A DNA stretch of 56,603 nt, from assembly GCA_030538605.1 (NCBI GenBank), contig JAUNTQ010000005.1, positions 34,577 to 91,179 of the forward strand. Reading direction: 5' to 3'. This DNA is from Pseudomonadota bacterium (GTDB taxonomy: Bacteria; Pseudomonadota; Gammaproteobacteria; Burkholderiales; Burkholderiaceae_C). Of the stretch, positions 1 through 8,562 are shown in pieces (the stretch's first letter is position 1; each line of letters starts with the position of its first letter). The position numbers and the translations under genes are program-made. Below the pieces are notes generated by a model, which had not been told where the DNA came from, made no database searches, and saw nothing but the letters and a program-made list of their open reading frames with translations.

Positions 1-323
1 AGCACGGGCGCCAGCAGGCCCGCGCCCCAGCGCGTGCGCGGCCCCCACAGCCCGCCTGCCTTCAGCAGGAACACCCCCACGCCCAAGGCCACGCACAGGT
101 AAAGCCCGCGCGTGGCCGCCAACACGCCAAAGCCAGCGCCCACCAGCTGGCCGCGCACCAGCGCATCGGCCAGCAGCAGGCCGAACCAGCCCAGCGTGAT
201 GCCGCCAAACAGCAGGTCGCACGCCTGCCGCCCGCGCAGCCAGCCCGCCAGCGCATAGAGCGACAGCGCCAGGGCCACCACGGGAGAAAACCAGAGGGAG
301 TGCATGAAGTGCATTCTGGTCAT
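1..323 (-). CDS. Membrane protein, 5' part only (runs off the left edge)
   Basis: Reading the minus strand from an ATG at 323 gives an open frame to the window edge (about 107 codons) beginning MTRMHFMHSLWFSPVV. The product is very hydrophobic, with about four membrane-spanning stretches separated by short Arg-rich turns (GWLRGRQ, AATRG). The C-terminus lies outside the window. In-frame ATGs at 341, 314 and 305 are alternative starts, and none has a strong ribosome-binding site. I do not recognise the family, and membrane topology is all the sequence supports. Confidence 0.5.
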   Translation of the reverse strand, partial: MTRMHFMHSLWFSPVVALALSLYALAGWLRGRQACDLLFGGITLGWFGLLLADALVRGQLVGAGFGVLAATRGLYLCVALGVGVFLLKAGGLWGPRTRWGAGLLAPV

Positions 324-462
324 TTCGCCAAACAATGCCATTGACCGAAAGACATAGGCCACGCTACACCCCTCCGGCCAGGCCGCGCCACACATGCTGG
401 CGTGGCGCATCCCGAAAGCCATGTTTTACGCGGGGGAGAAGACAAGAAAAATTAAAATTAGT

Positions 463-537
463 AGCTGTTTGCGTACGTTTTACATCATATTTAATACATT
501 AATCATTGAATACGCTTTAAATCTTACGCAAGCAGCT
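463..537. repeat. 76-bp-class palindromic repeat, copy 1
   Basis: The left arm AGCTGTTTGCGTA and the right arm TACGCAAGCAGCT pair with one mismatch around an AT-rich middle; total length 75 bp. It lies in the 273-bp gap between the membrane-protein start and the 3' end of the response regulator gene and is followed by a T-rich stretch (ACTATTTTTCA). It belongs to the family also found at 15405, 21634, 24376, 52154 and 55515. It could act as a transcription terminator for the response regulator only if read on the minus strand. Confidence 0.8.
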
Positions 538-614
538 ACTATTTTTCATACAAATCATTGCAACAGGAAAAGCTGCCGTGGCCGCAGCAGCCGCCCGCCT
601 CGCCTGCCGGGCGC

Positions 615-1433
615 TCAGTAGAGCAGGCCGCGCATCGACGCCAGGTTGACCGCCTGCGCGCGCGTGCGCACTTGCAGCTTGCGGTAGGTGTTCTTGATGT
701 GCGTGTTCACCGTCTGCGTGCTGATGCCCAGGCGCGTGCCGATCTCGCCGCTGGTGTAGCCCGCGGCCACCAGGCGCAGGATCTCGCGCTCGCGCTCCGA
801 CAGGCGCTCGCCCGCCGGTACGGGCGCGCTGCGCGCAGGCGCGTGCGGCGCGGCGCGCGCACTGCCGGGTGCCTGCCCGTCCATGCGGCGCAGCAGGCGC
901 CGCGCCAGGTTGGGCGTGATGGACGCGCCGCCATTGACCACCTGCAACACCGCCTGCGCAAAGCTGCCGAACCACGAGTTCTTCAGCAGATAGCCGGTGG
1001 CACCCAGCTCGAAGGCGTGAATGGCGTGCTCCTCGTCCTCCAGCGCCGACACCACCACCGCCTCGGCCACCGGGCGCATGGCCTTCATGTACTCGATGAG
1101 CTGAAAGCCCGTGCCGTCGCCCAGGTTCAGGTCCACCAGCATCACGTCGAACTCGTGCAGCGCGATCAGGCGCTTGCCCTCGCGCACCGAGCCGGCCTGC
1201 CCCAGCAGGTTCACGCGCATGTCGCCCAGCAGCTCCTGCGCGATCACGCGGCGCATGTGCGGGTCATCGTCGATCACCAGCACGCGCACGGGCTGCTCGG
1301 GCTGGCCCACCATGAAATGCGGCCAGGCCGAAGGCGCGCCCGTATCGACGAGCGACGCGGCAGAGGTGCGGACAAACGGCGGCTCGTCGGCCGACGCCAC
1401 GGGTGCGTGAATGGAAGGGTTGTGAGTGTTCAT
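615..1433 (-). CDS. LuxR/NarL-family response regulator (possible CsgD-like regulator of the divergent fibre locus)
   Basis: A 272-residue two-domain regulator. The receiver domain (about 50-170) shows the acidic pocket D55-D57 (VIDDDPH), the phospho-acceptor Asp101 (MLVDLNLGDG), Ser129 and Lys151 (YLLKNS). A linker rich in Ala, Pro and Arg leads to a LuxR-type helix-turn-helix (about 210-265, LSEREREILRLVAAGYTSGE). The ATG at 1433 is preferred because AGGGAG lies 8 nt upstream; an ATG at 1481 would add 16 residues. No sensor kinase is nearby. It is divergent from the CsgG/HfaB-like operon, and since curli operons use a LuxR-type regulator (CsgD), it may control that operon. That link is inference. 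Confidence 0.85.
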   Translation of the reverse strand: MNTHNPSIHAPVASADEPPFVRTSAASLVDTGAPSAWPHFMVGQPEQPVRVLVIDDDPHMRRVIAQELLGDMRVNLLGQAGSVREGKRLIALHEFDVMLVDLNLGDGTGFQLIEYMKAMRPVAEAVVVSALEDEEHAIHAFELGATGYLLKNSWFGSFAQAVLQVVNGGASITPNLARRLLRRMDGQAPGSARAAPHAPARSAPVPAGERLSEREREILRLVAAGYTSGEIGTRLGISTQTVNTHIKNTYRKLQVRTRAQAVNLASMRGLLY

Positions 1434-1977
1434 GGCCTTGACTCCCTGATGTGCATGGGGGGTTTGTTCATCAGCACACACATGTAACCACGGGGCCGAT
1501 TCAAGCCACTTGACAGCGCCTGAATGCGCCAGAAAAGGGCTTTTTCACGTGGTATTTGCAGCGCCTGGCGCGTGACAAACCGTGATGAACGTCACAACGA
1601 TAGGCCTCAAACGCCACATTCGCGAGAACATTTTGGGTATGTTTTCATTCACTTTCTAATGATACAAATAGTTACTAACCATCTTACAACTTGGGTTTGC
1701 TTCTATTTGGATAGCGCACTTGTCAACCTGCCAAACGCCGCCGAAAAACGCTCTGTATCAAAAGGTATAGGCCTCATCCACCTTCCGACGTATCCAGTTT
1801 CGGCGATTGGACGCAGGCAGCAGCAGGCAGACACTGCAACCCGACGCCACCGAAAGCCGAGCACCACACAAAACAGGGAGGTCCGGCACCAGGCAGCGTC
1901 AAAACCACCGGGAGAAGCTGGCATGGGGCTGGCCAACCCGAAACCCTTGTGTCAGTTCATCTTTGGAGGATCTCATC
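1434..1977. promoter_or_regulatory. Long divergent intergenic region upstream of the fibre-like operon
   Basis: There is no convincing gene in these 544 bases. The stretch 1610-1720 is clearly AT-richer than its surroundings and is the likeliest place for the promoters of the two divergent units. A short inverted pair GTGAC (1572-1576) and GTCAC (1591-1595) could be part of a regulator site, but it is too short to trust alone. The long 5' leader of the 1978 gene resembles the large regulatory regions of fibre and biofilm operons. Confidence 0.4.
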
Positions 1978-2475
1978 ATGAAAAAGCTTGCCATCATTGC
2001 GCTGGTCGCTCTGTCCACTTCCGTTGCTTACGCTGGCCGCCCTGGTCATGGCGGCGGCGGCGGCAACCCGCCTGCTCCGGCACCCTGCGCCGTGTGCGAA
2101 ACCGGCGGCATCAACGTGAGCGCGCCGCAAATCCAGGTCACCGCGCTGATGGACACCGCTGTCCAGGCCAAGGCATCGGGCGTCGACAGCACGGCCAGCA
2201 ACAACCTGTCGAGCAACACCTACGGCGTGGCACTGCGCGCACCTTCCACCCAGATCACGGCGCTGGCCGACTCTGCCGTGAAGGCCGACGCACGCGGCAC
2301 CCAGTCGTTTGCGCAAAACAACCTGGCCAGCAACATCGGCAGCGTGGCCCTGAACGCGACGCAGCTGCAAGTCGTGGCCGGCTCCGGCGCCTACATCGCC
2401 GCCAAGGCCACCGGCACCAACAGCCGCGCCGTGCAGAACCTCTCCACCAACAACGCCTGCATGACCTGCCCCTGA
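1978..2475 (+). CDS. Secreted three-repeat protein with terminal CxxC pairs, candidate fibre subunit
   Basis: A 165-residue exported protein; the start is fixed by a strong GGAGGA 7 nt upstream and by a clear Sec signal peptide (MKKLAIIALVALSTSVAYA). After a Gly/Pro-rich stretch come three imperfect repeats of about 38-42 residues that share the pattern Q-(I/L)-x-(V/A)-x-A ... A-x-G-x-x-S-x-A-x-N-(N)-L-x-(S/T)-N. A CAVC motif precedes the repeats and CMTC closes the protein three residues from its end. The regular Ser, Gln and Asn spacing recalls curlin-type amyloid repeats, although it is not the CsgA motif. With a CsgG/HfaB-like exporter encoded downstream, a fibre or adhesin subunit is a reasonable inference. 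I do not recognise a named family. Confidence 0.75.
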   Translation: MKKLAIIALVALSTSVAYAGRPGHGGGGGNPPAPAPCAVCETGGINVSAPQIQVTALMDTAVQAKASGVDSTASNNLSSNTYGVALRAPSTQITALADSAVKADARGTQSFAQNNLASNIGSVALNATQLQVVAGSGAYIAAKATGTNSRAVQNLSTNNACMTCP

Positions 2476-2607
2476 GCAGCCCGCACGGCCAGCCTCCCGT
2501 GCCGCACGCGCGGCACGGACGGGCACATGCACAGCCGGGGAGGGGTCACTCGCCCCGGCTGCGCCGCGTGAGCACCCACACATCCTGAGTCGAGAAGGGG
2601 GAACGCC

Positions 2608-3054
2608 ATGAAAACCATCGCCATACGCACCATGCTGGCCTGCGCCACACTGGCCGCCAGTGTGGCCGCCGCCGCGCAGAACGCGCCGGGATCCGATCCG
2701 ATCATGATCGGTGGCGGGGTGAGCTATCTGCAGCTGCCGGGCGCGCCCATGCAGGCGTCGGGGCAGATCGACAGCCACACCGAGTTGCCCGCCTGGCTCC
2801 AGGCCAAGGTCACGCGCTACGAGATCAAGGCCTTCAACGAACTGGATGGCGGCAACGGCACCGTCTACACCCAGCGCGACGTGGTCAGCCGCCAGACCGG
2901 CAACGCCCTGCAGCGCAACTGCGTGACGGACGTGGCCAGCAACACCTACACCGGCGGTGCCGCCGCTGCCGGCCCCGCAGGCCGCTACGGCCCGGGCACC
3001 ACGCCAGACCAGATGGTGGTGCTGCGCGGCGACCTGGTCACCATCTGCCGCTAG
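2608..3054 (+). CDS. Small exported protein of a CsgG/HfaB-type locus (HfaA-like?)
   Basis: A 148-residue protein with a signal peptide (MKTIAIRTMLACATLAASVAAAA, cleavage near AAA-QN), preceded by AGAAGGGGG. The mature part is Gly-rich early (IMIGGGVSYLQLPG), has two Cys in the second half (LQRNCVTD and the near-terminal TICR) and ends compactly. Its size, signal and place directly upstream of the CsgG-like lipoprotein gene match the organisation of holdfast-anchor loci, where a small secreted HfaA-type protein precedes HfaB. The assignment rests on context; no diagnostic motif was recognised. The 132-bp gap after the 1978 gene suggests the same transcript. Confidence 0.6.
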   Translation: MKTIAIRTMLACATLAASVAAAAQNAPGSDPIMIGGGVSYLQLPGAPMQASGQIDSHTELPAWLQAKVTRYEIKAFNELDGGNGTVYTQRDVVSRQTGNALQRNCVTDVASNTYTGGAAAAGPAGRYGPGTTPDQMVVLRGDLVTICR

Positions 3055-3140
3055 CGGCAAGCCGTTTTTTGTCCGGCGGCGCGCGTGATGAACGCGTACG
3101 TTCCGCGTGTTTCGAGTGAGTCAAGTCAGGGAGCGAAGTC

Positions 3141-4847
3141 ATGAACAAGAACCACACACCACGCGCGCGCGCCGCCGGCTTGTTTTCGGGCCGCAGGGGC
3201 CTGCTGGCCAGCACGCTGGCCGCCGCCGCCCTGCTGGCGGGCTGCGCCACGCCCATCGCGCCGAAGAACGACGCCGAGTTCCAGTCCTACGCCAGCACGC
3301 ACGACCGCCCCGCCACGCGGCCTGTGCGCTCCATGTCGAGCTTCAGCGATTCGCTCATGTGCATGGATCGGCTGATGCGCGAAGCCGAGATTCCGACCAC
3401 GCTGATTTCCAGCAAATACATCTTCGACGCCTCGGGCCGGGTGCCCGTGGCCACCAAGGAGATGGTGATCACCGCGCTGTCGCAGATGTCGCGGCTGTCC
3501 AACGCCTTCCGCTACGTGGACTTCGAGGTGGACATCGCCCGCCAGGACACGGTGCAGAACCTCACCACCATCCTGCTCAACAACAACCAGATGCAGTTGC
3601 AGCGCCCCGCGCTGTATGTCTCGGGCGCCATCTCCTTCGTCGACCAGAACGTGCTCAGCGCGCGCCACGGCGCGGGCGTGTCGGGCGCGCGGGTGGAAGC
3701 GGGCTACAGCCGCAACCGCGGCGCCACCATCATCGGCCTGGAGATGCACCTGGGCGACTTCCGCACGCGCACGCTCATTCCGGGGCTGGACTCGGCCAAC
3801 GAGGTCATCATCGGCACCTCCGGCCAGGGGCTGGATCTGGCCGGCAAGATCGGCAGCTACGGCGTGCAGTTCAACGTGGGGCGCGATCTGACGCAAGGCT
3901 CGGGCGCGGCCATGCGCACGCTGGTGGAGCTGGCCGTGATCGAGCTGGCCGGCAAGTGGACGCGCCTGCCCTACTGGCGCTGCCTGACGCTGGACAACGC
4001 CCACCCCGAGTTCCAGCGCCAGCTGCGCGAGTGGTATGACGAGGGCGACAGCGGCACCCACGCCCGCCTGGTGCAGCGCTACCTTGCCAGCCAGGGCTAC
4101 CTGCCCGCCTTCGAGCAGCAACTACCCGCCAACAGCGCCGTGCTGCGCGAGGCCATCGGGCGCTTTCAGTCCGACGTGGGCATGGTGACCACCGGCGTCA
4201 TCAACTTCCCCACCTACGAGCGCGCCCTGCGCGAGTTCGTGGCGCTGGACGAAAGCGGCCACCTCGCCCGCGTGGGCTGGCCCGAGCTGAGCCAGGGCCA
4301 GGTGGCGCAGGCGCCGCTGACGGTGAACATGCAAATAGAAAACACCGTGCGCGACAAGACCGCGTTTGAAACCGGCACGCACATCTTCACCTCGGCCACC
4401 GTCTCGCGCGCCTCGCACCTGTTCTGCTACCTGCGCGACGCCAGCGGCAACGTGGTGCGCCTGCTGCCCAACATGGTCAACCCCGACTCGCTCGTCTCGG
4501 CCAACCAGGCCGTGCGCCTGCCCGACTGGATGGTGCCCTACCCCGCCTTCATCCTGGAAGCGGGCGCGCAAGGCGAAGAGTCGCTCGTGTGCCTGGCCAG
4601 CCACGAAGACCCCATGACCCGCCTGCCGCAAGCGCTGCACGCCCCCGCACTCACCCCGATCAAGGGCTACAACGACCTGCAAGCCGTGCGCACGCAGTTC
4701 GAAAGCGCCCTGGGCGCGGGCAACGTGGTCACCGAAACACTGAACTGGCGCGTGCTGCCCCGCCGCGAACGCCCGGCCGCCGCCGCCCCCACCGCTGCGG
4801 CCGCCACGGCAGCCGCCACCGCCGTCGGCGCGGTGGCCAGGCGCTGA
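3141..4847 (+). CDS. CsgG/HfaB-like lipoprotein with peptidoglycan-binding-like and DUF4384-like domains
   Basis: 568 residues. The lipobox LLAGC puts the lipidated Cys at 35. Residues about 60-275 look like the CsgG/HfaB fold: a conserved SDSLMCMDRLM start, a glycine- and asparagine-rich segment, and the motif LVELAVIELAGKW near its end. CsgG forms the outer-membrane pore that exports curli subunits. Residues about 305-365 resemble a peptidoglycan-binding repeat (IGRFQSDVGMVTTGVINFPTYERAL region). Residues about 405-490 resemble DUF4384 (TGTHIFTSATVSRASHLFCY, then VRLLPN). The last 35 residues are mostly Ala. Plain CsgG is about 277 residues, so this is an enlarged pore protein that may also grip the cell wall. 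It probably exports or anchors the two small proteins encoded upstream. Confidence 0.75.
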   Translation: MNKNHTPRARAAGLFSGRRGLLASTLAAAALLAGCATPIAPKNDAEFQSYASTHDRPATRPVRSMSSFSDSLMCMDRLMREAEIPTTLISSKYIFDASGRVPVATKEMVITALSQMSRLSNAFRYVDFEVDIARQDTVQNLTTILLNNNQMQLQRPALYVSGAISFVDQNVLSARHGAGVSGARVEAGYSRNRGATIIGLEMHLGDFRTRTLIPGLDSANEVIIGTSGQGLDLAGKIGSYGVQFNVGRDLTQGSGAAMRTLVELAVIELAGKWTRLPYWRCLTLDNAHPEFQRQLREWYDEGDSGTHARLVQRYLASQGYLPAFEQQLPANSAVLREAIGRFQSDVGMVTTGVINFPTYERALREFVALDESGHLARVGWPELSQGQVAQAPLTVNMQIENTVRDKTAFETGTHIFTSATVSRASHLFCYLRDASGNVVRLLPNMVNPDSLVSANQAVRLPDWMVPYPAFILEAGAQGEESLVCLASHEDPMTRLPQALHAPALTPIKGYNDLQAVRTQFESALGAGNVVTETLNWRVLPRRERPAAAAPTAAAATAAATAVGAVARR

Positions 4848-4947
4848 AAAACCCCAGGCAGTCCTGACCAGGCGCGGCCAGCGCACGCCGCTGGCCGCAC
4901 GGCCAAACCGCCCCCGCCCCACTGCCCACCGCCGTGAGAGCCGCGCC

Positions 4948-6255
4948 ATGAAACCTGCCCCCTTCGCCCCACGCCACCGCCGCACCCGCCGCCACGCGCG
5001 CGGGCGGGCACTGGCCGCACTGGCACTGACCTCTCTCGCGGTGGCCATGCTGCTGCTGGCAGCCACCGCACCCGCCCACGCCAGCGCCGTGGCGCAGCCA
5101 CCGGGCGGCAACTGGGGTGTGGCCGACAGCACCATCACGCTGACCCCGCCCCACCCGCCACCCATCCAGCCGCAGATCCCCCAAGGCCCGACCGCCCCGG
5201 CCATCGACACCCGCGCCCGCCCCGGCAGCCCCGAAATGGGCCGCAACCTGCGGCCCGACGGCCCTAACGCCGGCCCCGCATCTGGCGCACCCGGCCCGCA
5301 AATGCCCACCGCAGTCACCCCGGCGCAGCGCGCCGCACTCACTGCGCTGCGCCGCGCCGCCGAACCCGCCAGCGGCTTCGGCTCCACCAACGCCGCCGCC
5401 AATGCCGCATGGACGCTGGGCCTGATCGAGCTGCACGGTGGCGTGGTGCCACGTTCTCCCTCACAGGCCCAGACCTGGTTCGAGCGCGCCACCCGCCTGG
5501 GCCGCCAGCCGCTGGCGCAGGCCGGGCTGGCCTGGTGCTATATCGAAGGCTGCAAAGGCCCGCCCGACCCCGCCGCCGCACGCCAGGCCATTGCCCAGCT
5601 GCGCCCGCGCTACCCCGGCCGCGCGCTTTATCTCGATTGGGTGCTGACCAGCCGCCTGCAACCGCTCACCGTGGGCGCACCCGACGCGCAAGGCGTGACC
5701 GGCTTCGAGCTGCCCATGCGCGGCATGCTGCTGCGCGCAGCCGCAGAAGGCGACGTGCAGGCGCGCATCGAGCTGGGGCTGGAGGCGCTCGCGCGCGGCG
5801 ACCTCAAAGGCGCGCGCGACTACTTTCAGGCCGCCGCACCGCGCTCTGCCGCCGCCGCCGCCAACCTTCAACTGCTTGAACGCCGCACCGCCCGTCCCGC
5901 CTCGCCGGCAGCGGCCCCCGGTGATGCTGCCGCGCTGCTCGCGCAGGCGCGGCGCTTTCACAGAGGCGAAGGTGTGCCGGTGAACTACGCGGAAGCCCTG
6001 CGCCTGTACCGCGCCGCCGCCGACAAGGGCAGCGCCGAAGCGCGGCGCATGCTGGCGCTCATCACCTCGCGGCCCCAGCCCGACGGCTCGGTCAACATCG
6101 GCTGGATGGCCGAGCTGGCCCAGCTGGACATGAGCAGCAGCCTGCCGCAGATCGACGTGCGCGGCCTCGTGCCCCTGATGAGCCGCGACCCCACGCCCCT
6201 GTTCGACCTGGTGCCCGAGAACTGGCAGCGCGAGCTGCTGAAGGCGGGGCGGTAG
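4948..6255 (+). CDS. Exported Sel1/TPR-repeat protein
   Basis: 435 residues with an Arg-rich N-terminus, a hydrophobic signal segment (ALAALALTSLAVAMLLLAAT) and cleavage near AHA-SA. A Pro-rich linker (about 50-115) leads to helical repeats of Sel1 type: one around 145-195 (GLIELHGG ... WFERATRLG ... GLAWCYIEGC) and a clear one around 330-375 (ARRFHRGEGVPVNYAEALRL then YRAAADKGSAEARRML). Sel1 proteins are usually scaffolds for protein assembly. It is the last gene of the fibre-like unit, 100 bp after the CsgG-like gene, and may help assembly or secretion in the periplasm. No catalytic motif was seen. Confidence 0.75.
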   Translation: MKPAPFAPRHRRTRRHARGRALAALALTSLAVAMLLLAATAPAHASAVAQPPGGNWGVADSTITLTPPHPPPIQPQIPQGPTAPAIDTRARPGSPEMGRNLRPDGPNAGPASGAPGPQMPTAVTPAQRAALTALRRAAEPASGFGSTNAAANAAWTLGLIELHGGVVPRSPSQAQTWFERATRLGRQPLAQAGLAWCYIEGCKGPPDPAAARQAIAQLRPRYPGRALYLDWVLTSRLQPLTVGAPDAQGVTGFELPMRGMLLRAAAEGDVQARIELGLEALARGDLKGARDYFQAAAPRSAAAAANLQLLERRTARPASPAAAPGDAAALLAQARRFHRGEGVPVNYAEALRLYRAAADKGSAEARRMLALITSRPQPDGSVNIGWMAELAQLDMSSSLPQIDVRGLVPLMSRDPTPLFDLVPENWQRELLKAGR

Positions 6256-6285
6256 CGCGCCGCGCTTGTGTTCGCCATCACCTCG

Positions 6286-6365
6286 CAGGCTGGGTAGAGC
6301 CTGAGCGAAACCCAGCGTTTTCGCGAGCCGGCTTGCTGGGTTTCGCTTCGCTCTACCCAGCCTAC
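6286..6365. repeat. Palindromic repeat, GTAGGCTGGGTAGAGC family, copy 1
   Basis: The left arm CAGGCTGGGTAGAGC and right arm GCTCTACCCAGCCTAC, with the inner arms GCGAAACCCAGC and GCTGGGTTTCGC, form a nearly complete 80-bp hairpin. Related copies lie at 10999-11081 and 21812-21894. The sequence after it (AAAAATGTGTGCATATGCC) matches the flank of the third copy, so the mobile unit may extend beyond the hairpin. Confidence 0.8.
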
Positions 6366-6656
6366 AAAAATGTGTGCATATGCCAGGCCCAGAGGGAGAG
6401 GGGGAAAACCAAGGGCCGAGCGAAGCGATGGCCCGCAGGGACTTGGGAACCCCTCTGGCCGTGCCGAGAAGCGCAGGGCGTGGGGCGGGCGCGGCAGCGA
6501 AGCATGCCGCGCTTCGTGCTCTGACTCGCTGCAGTTGTCTGAGCGGCGAGAGCGAAGCGAACAAAGCGAGTTCTGCAGCGCCGCCCCACGACCGAGCATC
6601 GCAGGTTGCCCGTAGCGAAGCGAAGGGACACGGTCAGTGGGGCCGCCTTTCTTTTG

Positions 6657-6690
6657 CCTCCTTTTCTTTGGCGGCGCAAAGAAAAGGAGG
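6657..6690. repeat. Perfect 14-bp inverted repeat
   Basis: CCTCCTTTTCTTTG and CAAAGAAAAGGAGG are perfect inverted copies around a 6-base loop. It sits in the gap between two convergent genes. There is no T-tract directly after it, so an intrinsic terminator is uncertain; it may be part of a dispersed repeat. Confidence 0.7.
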
Positions 6691-6783
6691 TGCGCTGCCG
6701 GGCGCACATCCCGGCCAGCGACGCTTCCATCACCCCAACGCATGAAAACAAACGCGGCTTGAGCCCTGCACAGCTGGCACCGG

Positions 6784-6804
6784 CGGAATCCCTTCGGGGT
6801 TCCG
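6784..6804. repeat. Hairpin repeat, GGAATC-loop-GGTTCC family, copy 1
   Basis: CGGAATCCCTTCGGGGTTCCG is a small imperfect hairpin followed by ACCTACGGG. The same GGTTCCGACCTAC ending occurs at 21746-21776, 48017-48105 and 51155-51243, which marks a dispersed family. Confidence 0.65.
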
Positions 6805-6900
6805 ACCTACGGGTTGAGGATCGTCAGAGCCATGCCGCCATCCATGGCCCGCTGAAGGTCATCAGCTATCTGCACCAGGCAGCGCACGCAGGGCCGTGTG

Positions 6901-8562
6901 TTACTTCAACGCCTTGTAGCGCACCCGGTGCGGCCGCGCGCCGTCTTCGCCCAGGCGCTTGACCTTGTCGGCCTCGTATTCCTGGTAGTTGCCGTCGAAG
7001 AACACCCATTGCGAATCGCCCTCGGCCGCGAGGATGTGGGTGCAGATGCGGTCGAGGAACCAGCGGTCGTGGCTGATGACCATGACGCTGCCGGCGAACT
7101 CCAGCAGCGCGTCTTCGAGCGCGCGCAGGGTTTCCACGTCGAGGTCGTTCGACGGCTCGTCGAGCAGCAGCACGTTGCCGCCTTGCATCAGCGTCTTGGC
7201 CAGGTGCAGGCGGCCGCGCTCGCCGCCGGAGAGCATGCCGACTTTCTTTTGCTGGTCTTGCCCGTTGAAGTTGAAGCGCCCGCAGTAGGCGCGGCTGGCC
7301 ATCTGGAACTTGCCGACGGTGATGATGTCCAGCCCGCCCGAGATGTCTTCCCACACGGTTTTGTCGTTGGCGAGGTCGTCTCGGCTCTGGTCGACGAAGG
7401 CCATTTGCACGGTCTTGCCCACGGTGACTTCGCCGCTGTCGGGCTGCTCCTTGCCCGCGATCAGCTTGAACAGCGTGGACTTGCCCGCGCCGTTGGGGCC
7501 GATGATGCCGACGATGGCACCGGCGGGCACCTTGAAACTGAGGTTGTCGATGAGCAGGCGGTCGCCAAAGCTCTTGCTCACGTTCTTGAACTCGAACACT
7601 TCGGTGCCAAGCCGCTCGGCCACGGGGATGAAGATCTCCTGCGTTTCGTTGCGGCGCTGGTATTCGTAGTCGCTCAGCTCTTCAAAGCGCGCCAGGCGTG
7701 CCTTGGATTTGGCCTGCCTGCCCTTGGGGTTGGCGCGCGCCCATTCCAGCTCTTTCTTCATGGCCTTGGCGCGGGCGTCTTCGGTGCGCTGTTCCTGCTT
7801 GAGGCGGGCTTCCTTTTGCTCCAGCCAGGTGCTGTAGTTGCCCTTGTAGGGAATGCCGTGGCCGCGGTCGAGTTCGAGAATCCACTCGGCGGCGTTGTCG
7901 AGGAAGTAGCGGTCGTGGGTGATGGCGACCACGGTGCCGGTGAAGCGCTTCAAGAAGATCTCCAGCCACTCGACGCTTTCGGCGTCCAGGTGGTTGGTGG
8001 GTTCGTCCAGCAGCAGCATGTCGGGCTTGGACAGCAGCAGCTTGCACAGCGCCACGCGGCGCTTTTCGCCGCCCGAGAGCTTGCCGATGACGGCGTCCCA
8101 CGGCGGCAGGCGCAGCGCGTCGGCGGCGATCTCCAGCTGGTGCTCGCTGTCGGTGCCGGCGGCGGCAATGATGGCTTCGAGCCTGCCTTGCTCTTCGCTC
8201 AAGGCGTCGAAGTCGGCGTCTGGCTCGGCATAGGCGGCGTAGATTTCTTCCAACCGCGCGCGGGCGTCGTTGACTTCCTTCATCGCCTCTTCCACCGCCT
8301 CGCGCACGGTGTGCTCGGGATTGAGCTGCGGCTCCTGCGGCAGATAGCCGATGTCCAGGCCCGGCATGGGTGTGGCCTCGCCCTCGATCTCCTTGTCGAT
8401 GCCGGCCATGATTTTCAGCAGCGTGGACTTGCCCGAGCCGTTCAGGCCTAGCACGCCGATCTTGGCACCAGGAAAGAAGCTGAGGGAAATGTCTTTCAAG
8501 ATGGCGCGCTTGGGTGGCACGATCTTGCCGACATGGTTCATGGTGAAAACGTACTGGGCCAT
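6901..8562 (-). CDS. ettA: Energy-dependent translational throttle protein EttA (ABC-F ATPase)
   Basis: 553 residues, close to the 555 of E. coli EttA. This soluble ABC-F protein binds the ribosomal E site and couples translation to the ATP/ADP ratio. Two ABC domains are present with Walker A motifs GLNGSGKST and GPNGAGKST, signature motifs LSGGEKRRVALCK and LSGGERGRLHLAK, and Walker B motifs LLLDEPTNHLDAESVEWLE and LLLDEPSNDLDVETLRALE. The charged linker between them holds the EttA arm region. The start MAQYVFTMNHVGK at 8562 matches the family; an upstream ATG at 8640 would add an unrelated 26 residues. Single-gene unit, divergent from rhlE. Confidence 0.97.
   Translation of the reverse strand: MAQYVFTMNHVGKIVPPKRAILKDISLSFFPGAKIGVLGLNGSGKSTLLKIMAGIDKEIEGEATPMPGLDIGYLPQEPQLNPEHTVREAVEEAMKEVNDARARLEEIYAAYAEPDADFDALSEEQGRLEAIIAAAGTDSEHQLEIAADALRLPPWDAVIGKLSGGEKRRVALCKLLLSKPDMLLLDEPTNHLDAESVEWLEIFLKRFTGTVVAITHDRYFLDNAAEWILELDRGHGIPYKGNYSTWLEQKEARLKQEQRTEDARAKAMKKELEWARANPKGRQAKSKARLARFEELSDYEYQRRNETQEIFIPVAERLGTEVFEFKNVSKSFGDRLLIDNLSFKVPAGAIVGIIGPNGAGKSTLFKLIAGKEQPDSGEVTVGKTVQMAFVDQSRDDLANDKTVWEDISGGLDIITVGKFQMASRAYCGRFNFNGQDQQKKVGMLSGGERGRLHLAKTLMQGGNVLLLDEPSNDLDVETLRALEDALLEFAGSVMVISHDRWFLDRICTHILAAEGDSQWVFFDGNYQEYEADKVKRLGEDGARPHRVRYKALK

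Larger units (their letters stand above)
6256..6900. other. Repeat-rich intergenic region, no gene
   Basis: Between the convergent Sel1-protein and ettA genes there are 645 bases without a supported gene. They hold a long GTAGGCTGGGTAGAGC palindrome (6286-6365), a perfect 14-bp hairpin (6657-6690) and a GGAATCCC/GGGGTTCC hairpin (6784-6804). Open frames on both strands exist only because of high GC and show no protein-like composition. Confidence 0.6.

Noticed and set aside
394-621. Small plus-strand frame of 75 codons before the response regulator
   Set aside because: It is mostly the AT-rich palindrome (463-537) read as codons, with no ribosome-binding site.
6898-8451. Long open frame on the plus strand opposite ettA (517 codons)
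   Set aside because: The opposite strand encodes a full-length ABC-F protein with all motifs. High GC leaves the complementary frame open; its translation is low-complexity (many Ala, Val, Gly, His) and lacks domain features.
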